DNA from: Niebla homalea | Taxonomy: Eukaryota > Ascomycota > Lecanoromycetes > Lecanorales > Ramalinaceae | Reading direction: 5' to 3' | DNA: 64,000 bases | NCBI GenBank assembly: GCA_019925105.1 | Contig: JAHGAU010000028.1 | Coordinates: forward strand, 620,001 to 684,000 | In this document: piece after piece, positions 47,911 through 58,631 of the stretch | Numbering within the stretch: the stretch's first letter is position 1 | Layout of the letters: each line of letters begins with the position of its first letter | Translations under genes and position numbers: made by a program | Notes under the pieces: model-generated | What the model was told of the DNA's origin: nothing | What the model saw: only the letters and a program-made list of their open reading frames with translations | The model's database searches: none

Positions 47911-50544
47911 ATGGCGGACGTAGGTGGCCTTGTGATTACGGTCTTGGAGGTTGGTTTTGAGATTACATCAAAGCTTTACCAGTATGGCAAGCAAGTCAAA
48001 GGAGCTCGTCGAGATATCCAAGCCTTGAGTGGCGAGCTGTTCAGTTTGCTTGGTACTCTAGAGCAAGTAAAACGCCAGCAGGAACAAACCTTCCGCAGCG
48101 ATGATGAGACCCTCGTCACTGAGACTGAGGCAACCCAGAGACCGAATACAGATTTGAAGGATCCGAGACAGCCCGTAGCAAATGATGATTCCATTGCCGA
48201 GTCTCAAAGATCAAGCACATGTTCCGTCCTAAATCAGACCCTTGACTTTCTCCAGGATTTATTACAAACCTTAGTACCGAAGAAGGGCCGCTTCGCAAGC
48301 AAAGTGCAGTGGCCATTTAAGGAGAGCGAAATTAGAAACCACCTCAAGAGACTCGAAAGAGTCAAGACGTACTTTCTTCTCTCGCTCGTCACCGATGAAG
48401 CAGACCAATCGCGCAAGGTGATGGAAGAGATCGTTTCTTTGAAATCTATGATGTCTGAGATGTCGTTTGAGAGTCATGATAGCAAGCGATACAAGGAGTT
48501 CACAAAGGTCATGGACTGGTTATCTCCCGTGAGCCCTAAATTGACACGCGACACATTGTCCAAAATCAGGACCGAGGGCACCGGTATCTGGTTCACAAAG
48601 GCCTATCCGTTTGAGAGTTGGAGCAATGGCTCGTCTGGCGAGATCAGGACACTTTGGATTAATGGTTTTACGGGTGCTGGGAAGAGCGTCTTGATGACAG
48701 CTGCCATCAACCGCCTTTTCTCATGTGTTGATGGTGCTGAGGACATTGCATATTTCTATTGCTCTTTCAGCAACGACGAAACACTCAAGACTGTCAATGT
48801 CTTAGGCTCATTATTAGCTCAGCTCCTACATTTATTAGATCCTGGCTACGAGGATCTATTGGCGCAGTATAAGACTCTTTGCCTACAGACTCATGATCAA
48901 CCTCTGCGGCCGGAAAAGCAAACATTAGTGAAAGCATTGTGCCAACGTGCTGGATCCCAGCATCCTATATATCTCCTGGTGGACGGATTGAATGAGTGCG
49001 GCGACCCGACAGAGATTCTTGAGGCCTTGAAAAGCGTCTCTGACGCATGTAGTGACGTAAGAATCTTGATATCGAGCATCAACGAAAAGGGCATTGAGGA
49101 ACAACTTGAAAGCTTCCCGAAACTACATGTAGAGACACTGGGTCCTCGAAGCATGAGACATGATATACATCTTCTTATTTCCTCATCTTTGGAAACCTCA
49201 CCGCGATTGAGGCGATTGCCAGCGGAGCTGAAAGGTGATATCGAATATGCACTTACCCATGGAGCCCAGGGTATGTTTCGATGGGCTCAGTGCCAGCTTG
49301 ACATTCTATCACGGAAGCGAACACCAGGTGGAGTCCGTGAAGCACTCAAGCACCTGCCGCCTACATTGGAAAAGACATACGAACAGTTGCTACTCGGGAT
49401 AGAGGAAGGCGAGGATCGCGACTTGACCCGGCAAATACTCGAGGTAGTCACATTCAGTCTTCGGCCCCTTACAGTCGACAAAGTGAGCGAGATTCTGCAA
49501 ATCACTCCCGGCATGGGAGAGCTCGATGAGAGGAAGCGGCTCAACAATCCACGAGATATCCTAGCTATCTGCGGCAGCCTTCTCGAGTACCGTGACTCGA
49601 GATATGGTGTCGGCACTGTCACTCTAGCGCATCATTCTGTCAAGACGTACCTGACATCAGATCTACAAGGATCGGTATCGCTGTTCAAGTTAGATCCCTA
49701 CAGCGCTCATCGGCGGCTGGCAATGGCTTGTTTGACTTACTTATCGTTTGATACATTCGTCAAAGGTGGAAGTCAATTGGACAGGACACATCCAGATGCC
49801 ACGGACAAACAACATCCATTTGGCTTCTATGCTGGATTCAACTGGCCCTTTCACATCCAGGAGCTCCCAGGTTTCAGCGTCGACACCGATCCAGAACTCT
49901 GGAGTCTGCTACAGACCTTCCTTCTCGGCCCCGCTTTCCGGCACTGGGTTAACTTCTTGATCCCGGGCTCTGTCAACGCAGCCACTACCGCACCTCTCTA
50001 CTACGCCTCATCCTTTGGTCTCACCACAATCGTCCGCTTCCTCCTAGAAATGCCAGATGTGGACGTGGAACAGCGCGGTGGGTTAGGTGGCGCCACACCC
50101 ATCAACATTGCCGCCGGACGGGGTCAGCTGGACGTGGTCCGGATCCTGCTGGACCACGGAGCCGACCCCACGAAACCGGACCTCCTCACGGGCCTGGATG
50201 CGATCCAGTGGGCTGTGTTCTATGACTGGCCGGAGATCGTGAAGCTCTTGCAGAGTAGAGGCTTCTTCTTCCGACCGCTTGACTGGATGAACAACGATGG
50301 CCTGGGATCTTGCAACGGCCTCCGGAGGCTCATGCGGAAGCCTTATGTAGACAGACAGGTTATTGAGCATCTGAACCCTTGGGATGAGCGGAGGGCAGAC
50401 AGATCTTCGTCCGACCCAGTCACCAGGGCTCAGTTGCGGGAGGAAGAATCTCACATTGAAGAAGAGGCTGATATCCAGGAGATACGGCCTAGAAAGGCTT
50501 ATCATGATTCTGAGCCTCTGCACGAGTCTGGACATGAGGATTGA
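47911..50544 (+). CDS. NACHT-ankyrin NLR receptor
   Basis: Single exon of 877 aa from ATG 47911 (the frame is open upstream but without ATG). Residues 1-150 resemble the helical N-terminal domain common in fungal STAND proteins (ADVGGLVITVLEVGFEITSK, then a coiled helix with GARRDIQALSGEL). NACHT: Walker A GFTGAGKS at about 252-259, YFYCSFS, and Walker B-like YLLVDGLNEC; then a winged-helix part with HLPPTLEKTYEQLL and LAHHSVKTYLTSDL. The C-terminus has two to three ankyrin repeats (APLYYASSFGLTTIVRFLLE; TPINIAAGRGQLDVVRILLD with HGADP) and an acidic tail. A role in recognition-triggered signalling or heterokaryon incompatibility is inferred. The ankyrin array is short for this class. Its stop codon lies in the first unit of a minisatellite. 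Confidence 0.9.
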   Translation: MADVGGLVITVLEVGFEITSKLYQYGKQVKGARRDIQALSGELFSLLGTLEQVKRQQEQTFRSDDETLVTETEATQRPNTDLKDPRQPVANDDSIAESQRSSTCSVLNQTLDFLQDLLQTLVPKKGRFASKVQWPFKESEIRNHLKRLERVKTYFLLSLVTDEADQSRKVMEEIVSLKSMMSEMSFESHDSKRYKEFTKVMDWLSPVSPKLTRDTLSKIRTEGTGIWFTKAYPFESWSNGSSGEIRTLWINGFTGAGKSVLMTAAINRLFSCVDGAEDIAYFYCSFSNDETLKTVNVLGSLLAQLLHLLDPGYEDLLAQYKTLCLQTHDQPLRPEKQTLVKALCQRAGSQHPIYLLVDGLNECGDPTEILEALKSVSDACSDVRILISSINEKGIEEQLESFPKLHVETLGPRSMRHDIHLLISSSLETSPRLRRLPAELKGDIEYALTHGAQGMFRWAQCQLDILSRKRTPGGVREALKHLPPTLEKTYEQLLLGIEEGEDRDLTRQILEVVTFSLRPLTVDKVSEILQITPGMGELDERKRLNNPRDILAICGSLLEYRDSRYGVGTVTLAHHSVKTYLTSDLQGSVSLFKLDPYSAHRRLAMACLTYLSFDTFVKGGSQLDRTHPDATDKQHPFGFYAGFNWPFHIQELPGFSVDTDPELWSLLQTFLLGPAFRHWVNFLIPGSVNAATTAPLYYASSFGLTTIVRFLLEMPDVDVEQRGGLGGATPINIAAGRGQLDVVRILLDHGADPTKPDLLTGLDAIQWAVFYDWPEIVKLLQSRGFFFRPLDWMNNDGLGSCNGLRRLMRKPYVDRQVIEHLNPWDERRADRSSSDPVTRAQLREEESHIEEEADIQEIRPRKAYHDSEPLHESGHED

Positions 50545-50965
50545 GTGAGATCCTGGACATCAGGATTGGTTGATTGACATCCTGGACATCAGGATTGGTT
50601 GGTTGACATCCTGGACATGAGGATTGGTTGATTGACATCCAGGATATGAGGATCGAGTGAGATCCTGGACATCAGGATTGGTTGATTGACATAGGATATA
50701 AGGATTGAGTGAGATCCTGGACATCAGGGTTGGTTGATTGACATCCAGGACATGAGGATCGAGTGAGATCCTGGACATCAGGATTGGTTGATTGACATCC
50801 AGGACATGAGGATCGAGTGAGATCCTGGAGATGAGGATTGGTCGATTGAGATCCTGGAGATGAGGATTGATTGACAGCCTGGACATGAGGATTGATTGAG
50901 ATCCTGGACATGAGGATTGATTACATCCTGGACGTGAGGATCCATTGACATCCTTGACATCCTGA
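50526..50965. repeat. Minisatellite, about 30-33 bp units
   Basis: A dozen or more imperfect units of the form gatcctggacatSAGGATTGRttgattgac, some alternating in pairs (about 65 bp). The array begins in the last codons of the NACHT-ankyrin gene (tctggacatgaggattga is both gene end and unit) and fills most of the gap to the lipase gene. Confidence 0.85.
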
Positions 50966-51123
50966 ACCTAATTAATCGGACGAGACCGACATGTACATGA
51001 TCATCGTTGATCCCCACTCTCTACCAAATCCTCTCCAAACGCCAGCGCTAGAACTCCAGATGACGATGACTTGACATGAGGCTGCAGATTCGCAGGATAT
51101 ATATATATATACATAACAAAATC

Positions 51124-53445
51124 TCATCGACAGTGTTCCAAGAACTCAACATCCTGACAACCTCTGGGAACTCTACATTTCGCCCTCACGTCTGGCGGGA
51201 CAGTCTTCCAGAGTACCTGCCTGACCTCCTTTGCCACTTTCTCCACGGCATCCATCGCCCAAAGCACGTCCAAATGCTCGTACTCATCGATGATTTTCGA
51301 ATGCACCACCTTAACATGGGGCTCCCTCCCCCTCTCGAACCTCCGCAGCAATCTTCTCCCATCGACCAGCTCATCCGACCCAGCCACCCACAGCGCAAAC
51401 GGGGGAGCCTGCTCATCATACCACGCCTTCTGGCCGCGCTCCGGCCGATTGCCATTCCTCACCTCGGTCGGATGCTTCGCGCCATTACCATAATATTCCG
51501 CCTGCTCATCCTCCTCATCCTCGCGGTCCTCCTGATTCCGCTCCTCCCTCGTCGCGAGGATACACTTTTGGGTGGCGAAACACTCCCGCCCCAACCACCA
51601 GCGCATACTCTCGGCGCTCACATAGACGGGCGCGAACTGGAACAGCCGGTCCCGGATATCTTGCTCCCACCGGTCGTCCGTCCAGTTGAACAGGAAGGAG
51701 AAGACGCGGTAGCCGAGGGCGCCGTAGAGTCGGCCGGGCAGGAAGCGGTGCATCGTCATCATGAAGGGGATGAACGCGTGGATGCCGAACATGACGCGGA
51801 ACATGCCCGGCGAGATGATCCGCATGAACTTGAAATACATCTTGCCGATCAGGGGCCCTGCGTACACGGCGGGCGCGAGCGCGCAGAACACACTCACTTT
51901 CCTCCCCAGGTCCGGGCGTTGGCCCTTGGCGAGCGCGACGAACGCTTCGGTCGTGCCCTGGCTATGGCAGACGAGCCCCAGCTTCTCGAAGCCCGTATGG
52001 GAGAGCACGCGCGAGACGAGCGCGGGGAGGTCGAGCACGCCCATCTGGCGGATGTTCCAGTTCCACATGCGCGGGTCGGACGGGTGGAGGAGCTGGTGGT
52101 TCGGGTGGAAGCCGCACCGGTTGTTGCCCAGCCAGACGTCGTAGCCGGATTTGGCGAGGTAGAAGGCTAAGGAGTCGTCGTCGTTGGCGCAGTAGGCGCC
52201 TGCGGATTGGAGGAGGCCGTGGATGAGGAGGACGGGATATTTGGCCTTGTCATTGCCATTACCGGTGATTTTGTCATGTCTTCCGGTCTGGGTGCCGTTG
52301 TCGTTGAGGTGAGTGGGGCGAGAAGAGGAAGAGCTGGGGGAGGAGGATGAGGTGGGATCGGCGGGGTCGAGGCCTTTCGTGTCGGAGAAATTCGTTGGGG
52401 AGGTGGCATGTTGGTGGGGGTATGCCAGCGGGGATTTTTCGCGGGGGTTATATATATGCCACAGATCGATGATGAAACCGTCTTCCGTCTGGACTTTGAA
52501 TTCTTCTATGTCCAACCCTACCCTCCTGGCATAGTATCCGACATTACAGATCAAAGGATCCTTGCCTCCCTCTGTAGGCACGAATTCCTCTTCCTGCCCT
52601 TGCCGCCCTTCCACATTCTCTTCTCCTTGCCTTGGTCGACCGTTCTCCTTCACACCCCCAGTAGCCCCTCGGCTATTTCCTCTCGCCCTCCTCTTCCTCC
52701 GCCACTCTTTCGCTTCAGCCCTCCTGACCTCCTTCCTCCTCTTCTCTTCCTCATGAAACGGCCTCCGACTATCGGGATCTCTCCCCCTCAACCTACATCC
52801 AATATGCCTCAGCATCAAGGGTATACTCGTGAACGCACTCCCCAGCACAATCACCATCAGAAAGGCCAACGACAGCACCGCCGACGAAGCGCGGAAAGCC
52901 AGGCACTGGACCCTTCTCAACATTGTGGGGGGCCCGTAAAGCGGGAGTTCAGGGAAGAGGGGGTGCGTTTTGAAGGGAGGTTGAGAATGCGACAGCGTTG
53001 CCGTGGACGATTGGGATGCCGCGTCTTGGAGCGCGGCATCGTGTGTGCTGTACGGTGAACGCTCAAACCCGTTTTGAGTGGCGGTGGCGGGTTTGCCATT
53101 GGGCAGCAGCCGGGAGGAAGTTGCCGTGTTGGTGGTGGTGGTGGTGGAAGATGAAGGTGTGTTGTTGGTCTCGGACTTCCCATTATTTTGCTGTTGGTCA
53201 AGGGTGGGATCGCTGGCGTGGTATTCTTCGCGGAGCTTATTCAGCTTCACTGCTTCCTTGAGGGGAACGGCGGGGAGGCGGCCCCCTGACGCGGTGGTGA
53301 TGACGGGGTCTTGGGGCGTGATGAAGTGGGCTGAGACAGCGGTGTGATCGCTAGATTGTGGAGAGAGGGAGTCGGTGGGTTCGAGGGAAAGTTTGGCGGA
53401 TTGAGACGCGTATTGGGTCTGTGGGTCGGGCTTTTGTGATGACAT
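51124..53445 (-). CDS. Membrane-anchored acid/steryl-ester lipase-type alpha/beta hydrolase
   Basis: 773 aa, single exon. An alpha/beta hydrolase of the acid lipase/steryl ester hydrolase group (Yeh1/Yeh2/Tgl1-like), which releases fatty acids from sterol esters or acylglycerols. The N-terminal 170 residues are disordered, followed by a hydrophobic segment (AVLSLAFLMVIVLGSAFTSIPLML), a basic linker and the lipase-associated region (GLDIEEFKVQTEDGFIIDLWHI). Catalytic fold: LLIHGLLQSAG (oxyanion loop), LVCHSQGTTEA (nucleophile elbow Ser near residue 490), VAGSDELVD (Asp) and YEHLDVLWA (His). An acidic insert (EDREDEEDEQAEYY) precedes the Asp. Membrane or lipid-droplet location inferred. Divergent from PEX6. 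Confidence 0.88.
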   Translation of the reverse strand: MSSQKPDPQTQYASQSAKLSLEPTDSLSPQSSDHTAVSAHFITPQDPVITTASGGRLPAVPLKEAVKLNKLREEYHASDPTLDQQQNNGKSETNNTPSSSTTTTTNTATSSRLLPNGKPATATQNGFERSPYSTHDAALQDAASQSSTATLSHSQPPFKTHPLFPELPLYGPPTMLRRVQCLAFRASSAVLSLAFLMVIVLGSAFTSIPLMLRHIGCRLRGRDPDSRRPFHEEEKRRKEVRRAEAKEWRRKRRARGNSRGATGGVKENGRPRQGEENVEGRQGQEEEFVPTEGGKDPLICNVGYYARRVGLDIEEFKVQTEDGFIIDLWHIYNPREKSPLAYPHQHATSPTNFSDTKGLDPADPTSSSSPSSSSSRPTHLNDNGTQTGRHDKITGNGNDKAKYPVLLIHGLLQSAGAYCANDDDSLAFYLAKSGYDVWLGNNRCGFHPNHQLLHPSDPRMWNWNIRQMGVLDLPALVSRVLSHTGFEKLGLVCHSQGTTEAFVALAKGQRPDLGRKVSVFCALAPAVYAGPLIGKMYFKFMRIISPGMFRVMFGIHAFIPFMMTMHRFLPGRLYGALGYRVFSFLFNWTDDRWEQDIRDRLFQFAPVYVSAESMRWWLGRECFATQKCILATREERNQEDREDEEDEQAEYYGNGAKHPTEVRNGNRPERGQKAWYDEQAPPFALWVAGSDELVDGRRLLRRFERGREPHVKVVHSKIIDEYEHLDVLWAMDAVEKVAKEVRQVLWKTVPPDVRAKCRVPRGCQDVEFLEHCR

Positions 53446-54344
53446 TGTGGGCGTGGAAAGGGGGCTTCTTGTAAACAGGGCTAGGGATGTACAAAGGGGC
53501 CGGATAGAGGAGAGGGCGCTGACGGTTGAGTCATTGTCAATCAGTCTATATATCGTGCCATTGATGATGATGAAGAACCTGAACCATGATATCTCAGCTT
53601 CGTGGGACTGTGTGTACGTGTAGTGGGTGATGAGATGCGGAAGGATTAAGGATTAATTAACTTGGAGATTGATGGCGAGCGATCGGCGTCTAGAACTGCT
53701 AGTGGAGCGCCATCATTGGCTTGACCGCCTATCGATGGAGTCATCTTTGGCTAGGTCAATTGGCGGAGGATGGGATTGTTGGATCAATGGCCTGAATTGT
53801 CTATTATCTATGTAATAATCAAAGGTGTTTCATGAGGCTGCCGTCTGTCGAGGCTCGCTTTTTCTTCATGCAGCACCAACGCCGCTATAGTGCGCCAAGC
53901 ATAGTTCTATTATTAGGTGTATTATGTATTCATGTATCATCTCGCCAAGCAGCCAATGAAAGTGGGACTAGTGCATGCGGATCTAGTTCCGCTGCCCAGA
54001 TTGTGGGAATCCAGATTTACTGAATCACGATTCACCAATCACAAGACATATCAAGTCAGTATCCATTTTTGGGCAGGTGATGATTATGTGAAGAAGAAGT
54101 CGGGTACTTTCGATGATGACTGCTGAATACTATGCTCAGCTTGTTCAACATATAACATATCCAGCCTGAGTCCACCACCCCATGTCACCGGTGCTTCCTG
54201 CCTTCTTTGCCGAAAACTACCTCGGCTGATCTGCTCCGCCATGGCACGCGGTCCTATGACTTCCTGCTCGATTCTTTCCTGATCCATCCCTCATGACTCT
54301 TCATTGATTCCTCACTCATACCTGGTCCTGATATTTCTTCCAAG
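53446..54344. other. Divergent promoter region of lipase and PEX6
   Basis: About 900 bp without a supported gene, probably holding both promoters. No clear binding site recognised. Confidence 0.5.
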
Positions 54345-57300
54345 ATGGGAGAGTACGAGAGGATACATGACCACCGCAAGAGAAAGCGTCGGAGACGCCT
54401 CGAGCGACCACCCATCTCAGGCTTCCTACAGCCGAGTGATCAGTTGAGAGGGGTGAAGGCTTCCATATCCAGCGATTTATTCGAAGACTTCTTCCGTCAA
54501 CAGCTGAACCCTTCCTCAAAGGAGGCGGACTCGACCTCGCTGGAGCAACCTGTCTTTGTTGCTGTAGCTCCATGGGTCCCTGCTCGCTTCAATCACGTTG
54601 AAGCTAACGCATGGACCATAATCCCAGTGAACCCACGCAAAGCGCAAGAGACGGAACTGTCAAAACAAGTCGTCAGCACCGTACAAGTTCCAGCATCAGC
54701 GCCGGCCCTCCAAAATCTTGCCAAACGGCTGCAAGACAATCCATTTGGTAAGAATGGCAATGCGCAAAAGCAGGGCTACGAGATACGGGTCCTGAATATT
54801 GAGCCTCTACCGCTGCATACTGTATATGTTACAGTGGATGGGGATGCTCTCAGGAAACACGAAGAGGTCCAGAAGAGGTTTGGAGGTGGCTTTCCAGGCC
54901 ATCGGACGAATGGGTACTCTGGGAAAGGCAAGAAGCCCGCAAAGCCATTTGCAAATACACCCACAGCTTCATCGAGCCATCAAGATGATGAGCTTGCATC
55001 TGCTGTACGTGAAGCTTTGAGCTCAGCTATTGTCGCCCGTCAAGGAGATCTGTTGCCTCTGCCACTACCTGCCCATCCCATTACCCACCTTCCTTTTCCT
55101 CCTGCTCACATCACCCTTTGTGAACCTGTTAGTCAGGGCTTGCCATCAGGAACCACGAAGATTGTCGTCAATCGTACCCACACTTTCACAGCTGCAAGAT
55201 CGCTTCCTGCCGAGCCTCCCTTCCCTGTCCTGTCCTCGAGCAAGAGTTTGACTGATTTTGACATCACCGATGGAAGCGTCACTTCGAACGAAGCTTTCCA
55301 CTCCGCCACCGAGGACGGCCAACTCCCAGACAGCGAAGACCAGGGGCCGGTCTCAGATCTGGATGGACTCGTCGAACACTCTGAAGGTACATCAGATGAT
55401 TCCGAGGATGAGGTCATTACAATGAGTACCCCCGCATTGCCCGTAAGACCGCCTGGGACGATGTCTGCCAGGACTGTAACGACTCCGAGACCCTACAATC
55501 CTAGAGGTAGTGGCGTGGGTACTCCTGGCTCCATATTCTCAAACATGACCAGCACGACTGCGCGACGGTCCGAGGCTACTAGGAGCAAGCTTTTCAAAAC
55601 CCAGAAGCTCACGCGAAAAATCCCCTGGGAAATGTTACAGCCACCGCCTGGATCTGATGACGACGAGGATTGTAGGATCTTTGTAGACATCAAGGTACTC
55701 GTACGTCTGGCATGCTTTTCGGGTGATTGGGTCAGCATCGAACAGGAAGACGCACCTGACTCTCGACACCAGCTCCAGAGTCTGAGTGCATCACACAGTA
55801 CTCGGAAAAGTAGGCCTGCAAAAATCTATGGATTGCCAGACCTGCAACCAAGTCCCATTGCCCGTAATATTGGAGGCATGTCTCACTCGTGTAAATCAAG
55901 CACCCTCATTTCTCCAGGATACGGTTCAAATGCGTTGAACGTATGGATGCCTCCAATGCTATTGGCGAACCTAGGACAAGCAGAATTTGTACGGATCTCG
56001 GCGCTTATGGAGACGTCCATGGGAAGACCGTCTTCGCGCCAAAAAAGCGGCAACCGCAAGGTCAGCAGCTCCTCCAATCCTCCCGTCGCCAATGAGATGA
56101 CTCTTCTCCGCCTGTCCACTCCTTTGTCGACCGAGCGTGCGTTACAGAACGGCTTGTTCATGGCATTGAAGCAGCACTTCGAGCGTGCAAATCGAATCGT
56201 AAAGCAGGGCGATCTGATCGCGCTACCCTTCGATGTGAAAGCTAGTCGCCTGTTCTCTACCAGCCAAGGGGGTGAGGGTGAGGATGAGATGGAGGAGATA
56301 CTGTCCCATATCGCGAACGATAATCTTGGTGGGGACCATGTATCCGCAACAGCATGGTTCAAAATAGGTTCCGTAATTGAGCCAGAGCCACTTGAAGCAT
56401 CAGAGCTCAACGCGAATATATGGAATGGGGCCGTCTCCATCGAGCCGAGGACGACCCGGATGCGTCAGGCTGGAACGGAGCAAAGCAAGATACCTGCCAA
56501 TCTCGAAGTCACCTGGCCTTTAGATTATGGAAGTTGGACAGCTTCGGACAGTCAGTTGGGTAATACGGCCAGACGCCTCATCCCTCCGCCCCACAAGCCC
56601 TACATAGCCGGCATCAGAAGACGGCTTCGTGAACTGGTAGCGGCAGCAACGAGTCCACGAGCCATACATCTTGGTCTAAAACCCGTGATTATATTGCTGC
56701 ACTCAACCCAGAGAAACATTGGCAAAAGCACATTGGCCACCCAAGCAGCTTCCGATATAGGACTTCATACCTTTCCAATCGATGCATATGACTTACTTGC
56801 AGAAGGTACAGGAGGTGGGGACATCAAGACCGAGGCCTTCCTGAAAGCCAGGGTTGATCGTGGACTTTCATGTGGCGCTTCATTCACCTCCATTCTGCTG
56901 CATCATGTAGACGCACTGAATGCAGAACGCATGACCGGCGCGATCAAGGAGATCATCGCTGACGTCAGAGTCCTCATTGCGACTACGACGGAGCTTGGCA
57001 GTGTGCCTGAAGGGGTGAGAAGCCTGTTCACTCATGAGCTCGAGGTTTCAGCGCCTGATGAAGATGAGCGGCAAGGGCTGTTGCGCAATATCATCAATGA
57101 GCGTGGCTTGCAACTCGCGAGTGATGTTGATATGGGTGCCATAGCGGTTAAGACCGCAGCTCTTGTCGCAGGCAATCTCGTCGATATTGTAGAGAGGGCA
57201 ATCAAGGCGCGCTTGGAACGCCTGGAGGGTCTGGTCACCTCACTCAAACAGCCGACGGAAGCATCCGAGACCGACCTGACATTACGTGACGTGCTCCTCG

Positions 57301-58631
57301 CAGGAGGCGAATCAATACGGTGTATTACCAAAGCAGACTTTGAGCTGGCTGTCGAGGCAGCTCGTAAAAACTTTGCGGATGCGATAGGGGCCCCCAAGAT
57401 CCCCAATGTAAGCTGGGATGACGTTGGTGGTTTGGAAAAGGTCAAAGATGCAGTCATGGAAACAATTCAGCTGCCACTTGAAAGACCGGAATTGTTCGCC
57501 AAGGGTATGAAGAAACGCAGCGGCATCCTCTTCTATGGCCCTCCAGGGACGGGCAAGACGCTACTCGCGAAGGCCATTGCCACTGAATTCTCACTCAATT
57601 TCTTCTCTATCAAAGGCCCTGAGTTGCTCAACATGTACATCGGTGAGTCCGAAGCGAATGTGAGACGCGTGTTTCAGCGTGCCAGGGATGCAAGACCCTG
57701 CGTGGTCTTCTTTGACGAGCTTGATTCCGTCGCGCCAAAACGAGGCAATCAAGGAGACAGCGGAGGTGTGATGGACCGAATCGTCAGTCAACTTCTTGCT
57801 GAGCTTGATGGCATGAGTGATGGTGAAGAGGGCAGTGGTGGTGTCTTCGTCATTGGTGCGACGAATCGCCCAGACCTACTTGACCAAGCACTGCTTCGGC
57901 CTGGTAGATTTGACAAGATGCTTTATCTTGGGGTATCGGACACACATGAGAAGCAGACCACCATCCTGGAGGCTCTTACCAGGAAATTCTCCATGGACCC
58001 TGAACTGTCATTACGGCGTGTTGTAGAGGACTTACCCTTCACTTATACTGGAGCTGATTTGTACGCGCTTTGCTCTGATGCTATGCTCAAAGCCATTACC
58101 CGGCAGGCATCAGCTGTGGATGCGAAGATCGCTAATTTACCGGGCGGTCCTGTGACCACGGCTTACTTCTTCGACCATCTAGCGACGGAGCAAGATGTTG
58201 CGGTCACAGTAATCGAGGGCGATTTTGCTGCTGCGCACAGGGAGCTTGTGTCCTCAGTGAGCGCCAAAGAGCTAGAGCATTACCAGCGAGTCCGGCGCGA
58301 ATTCGAGGGACCCCCGAAGCCCGAATTAGTGAGCGGCGCAAATGCTGCTATACCTCAGCCAAACCATGGGCACATGCTTTCCCCTCGGAAGAGACCAAAA
58401 GCTCCAACGCGCAGTAGTACGACAGTACACAAGCCAGCCGACGAGAGTAAGGGTAAAGGCAAGGGTAAAGCGTCGATGTGGGACAGTGACGACGATGATG
58501 ATGATGAAGCATATGTCACCAGTAATGACTATGCAACGCCTGAGCGGAGAGAACGTGCAGTGACGAATGGTAGTGGTGTAAATGGTTTTAGAGACGTGGG
58601 CGAGGAGTATGACAGTGAGTTGTATAGCTGA
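54345..58631 (+). CDS. PEX6: Peroxisomal AAA-ATPase Pex6
   Basis: 1,428 aa, single exon. Pex6 pairs with Pex1 in a hexameric AAA motor that pulls ubiquitinated Pex5 receptor out of the peroxisomal membrane, so matrix import can continue. The N-terminal domains run to about residue 760, with a disordered Ser/Asp-rich stretch at about 300-440. The D1 ATPase has a degenerate P-loop (HSTQRNIGKSTLA, about 785-800). The D2 domain is fully conserved: WDDVGGLEKVK, Walker A GPPGTGKT near residue 1065, YIGESEANVR (pore loop/linker), Walker B VVFFDELDS, the second region of homology GATNRPDLLDQALLRPGRFD with arginine fingers, and GADLYALCSDAM. An inactive D1 with an active D2 is the known pattern of Pex6. 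The acidic C-terminal tail has a poly-Asp tract. Confidence 0.97.
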   Translation: MGEYERIHDHRKRKRRRRLERPPISGFLQPSDQLRGVKASISSDLFEDFFRQQLNPSSKEADSTSLEQPVFVAVAPWVPARFNHVEANAWTIIPVNPRKAQETELSKQVVSTVQVPASAPALQNLAKRLQDNPFGKNGNAQKQGYEIRVLNIEPLPLHTVYVTVDGDALRKHEEVQKRFGGGFPGHRTNGYSGKGKKPAKPFANTPTASSSHQDDELASAVREALSSAIVARQGDLLPLPLPAHPITHLPFPPAHITLCEPVSQGLPSGTTKIVVNRTHTFTAARSLPAEPPFPVLSSSKSLTDFDITDGSVTSNEAFHSATEDGQLPDSEDQGPVSDLDGLVEHSEGTSDDSEDEVITMSTPALPVRPPGTMSARTVTTPRPYNPRGSGVGTPGSIFSNMTSTTARRSEATRSKLFKTQKLTRKIPWEMLQPPPGSDDDEDCRIFVDIKVLVRLACFSGDWVSIEQEDAPDSRHQLQSLSASHSTRKSRPAKIYGLPDLQPSPIARNIGGMSHSCKSSTLISPGYGSNALNVWMPPMLLANLGQAEFVRISALMETSMGRPSSRQKSGNRKVSSSSNPPVANEMTLLRLSTPLSTERALQNGLFMALKQHFERANRIVKQGDLIALPFDVKASRLFSTSQGGEGEDEMEEILSHIANDNLGGDHVSATAWFKIGSVIEPEPLEASELNANIWNGAVSIEPRTTRMRQAGTEQSKIPANLEVTWPLDYGSWTASDSQLGNTARRLIPPPHKPYIAGIRRRLRELVAAATSPRAIHLGLKPVIILLHSTQRNIGKSTLATQAASDIGLHTFPIDAYDLLAEGTGGGDIKTEAFLKARVDRGLSCGASFTSILLHHVDALNAERMTGAIKEIIADVRVLIATTTELGSVPEGVRSLFTHELEVSAPDEDERQGLLRNIINERGLQLASDVDMGAIAVKTAALVAGNLVDIVERAIKARLERLEGLVTSLKQPTEASETDLTLRDVLLAGGESIRCITKADFELAVEAARKNFADAIGAPKIPNVSWDDVGGLEKVKDAVMETIQLPLERPELFAKGMKKRSGILFYGPPGTGKTLLAKAIATEFSLNFFSIKGPELLNMYIGESEANVRRVFQRARDARPCVVFFDELDSVAPKRGNQGDSGGVMDRIVSQLLAELDGMSDGEEGSGGVFVIGATNRPDLLDQALLRPGRFDKMLYLGVSDTHEKQTTILEALTRKFSMDPELSLRRVVEDLPFTYTGADLYALCSDAMLKAITRQASAVDAKIANLPGGPVTTAYFFDHLATEQDVAVTVIEGDFAAAHRELVSSVSAKELEHYQRVRREFEGPPKPELVSGANAAIPQPNHGHMLSPRKRPKAPTRSSTTVHKPADESKGKGKGKASMWDSDDDDDDEAYVTSNDYATPERRERAVTNGSGVNGFRDVGEEYDSELYS

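Noticed and set aside
50526..50965. Regular repeats as a CRISPR array
   Set aside because: Units are adjacent and imperfect, with no unique spacers, in a eukaryotic gene flank.
51076..52170. Long plus-strand open frame (364 codons)
   Set aside because: It is antisense to the lipase gene, whose catalytic motifs are on the minus strand.
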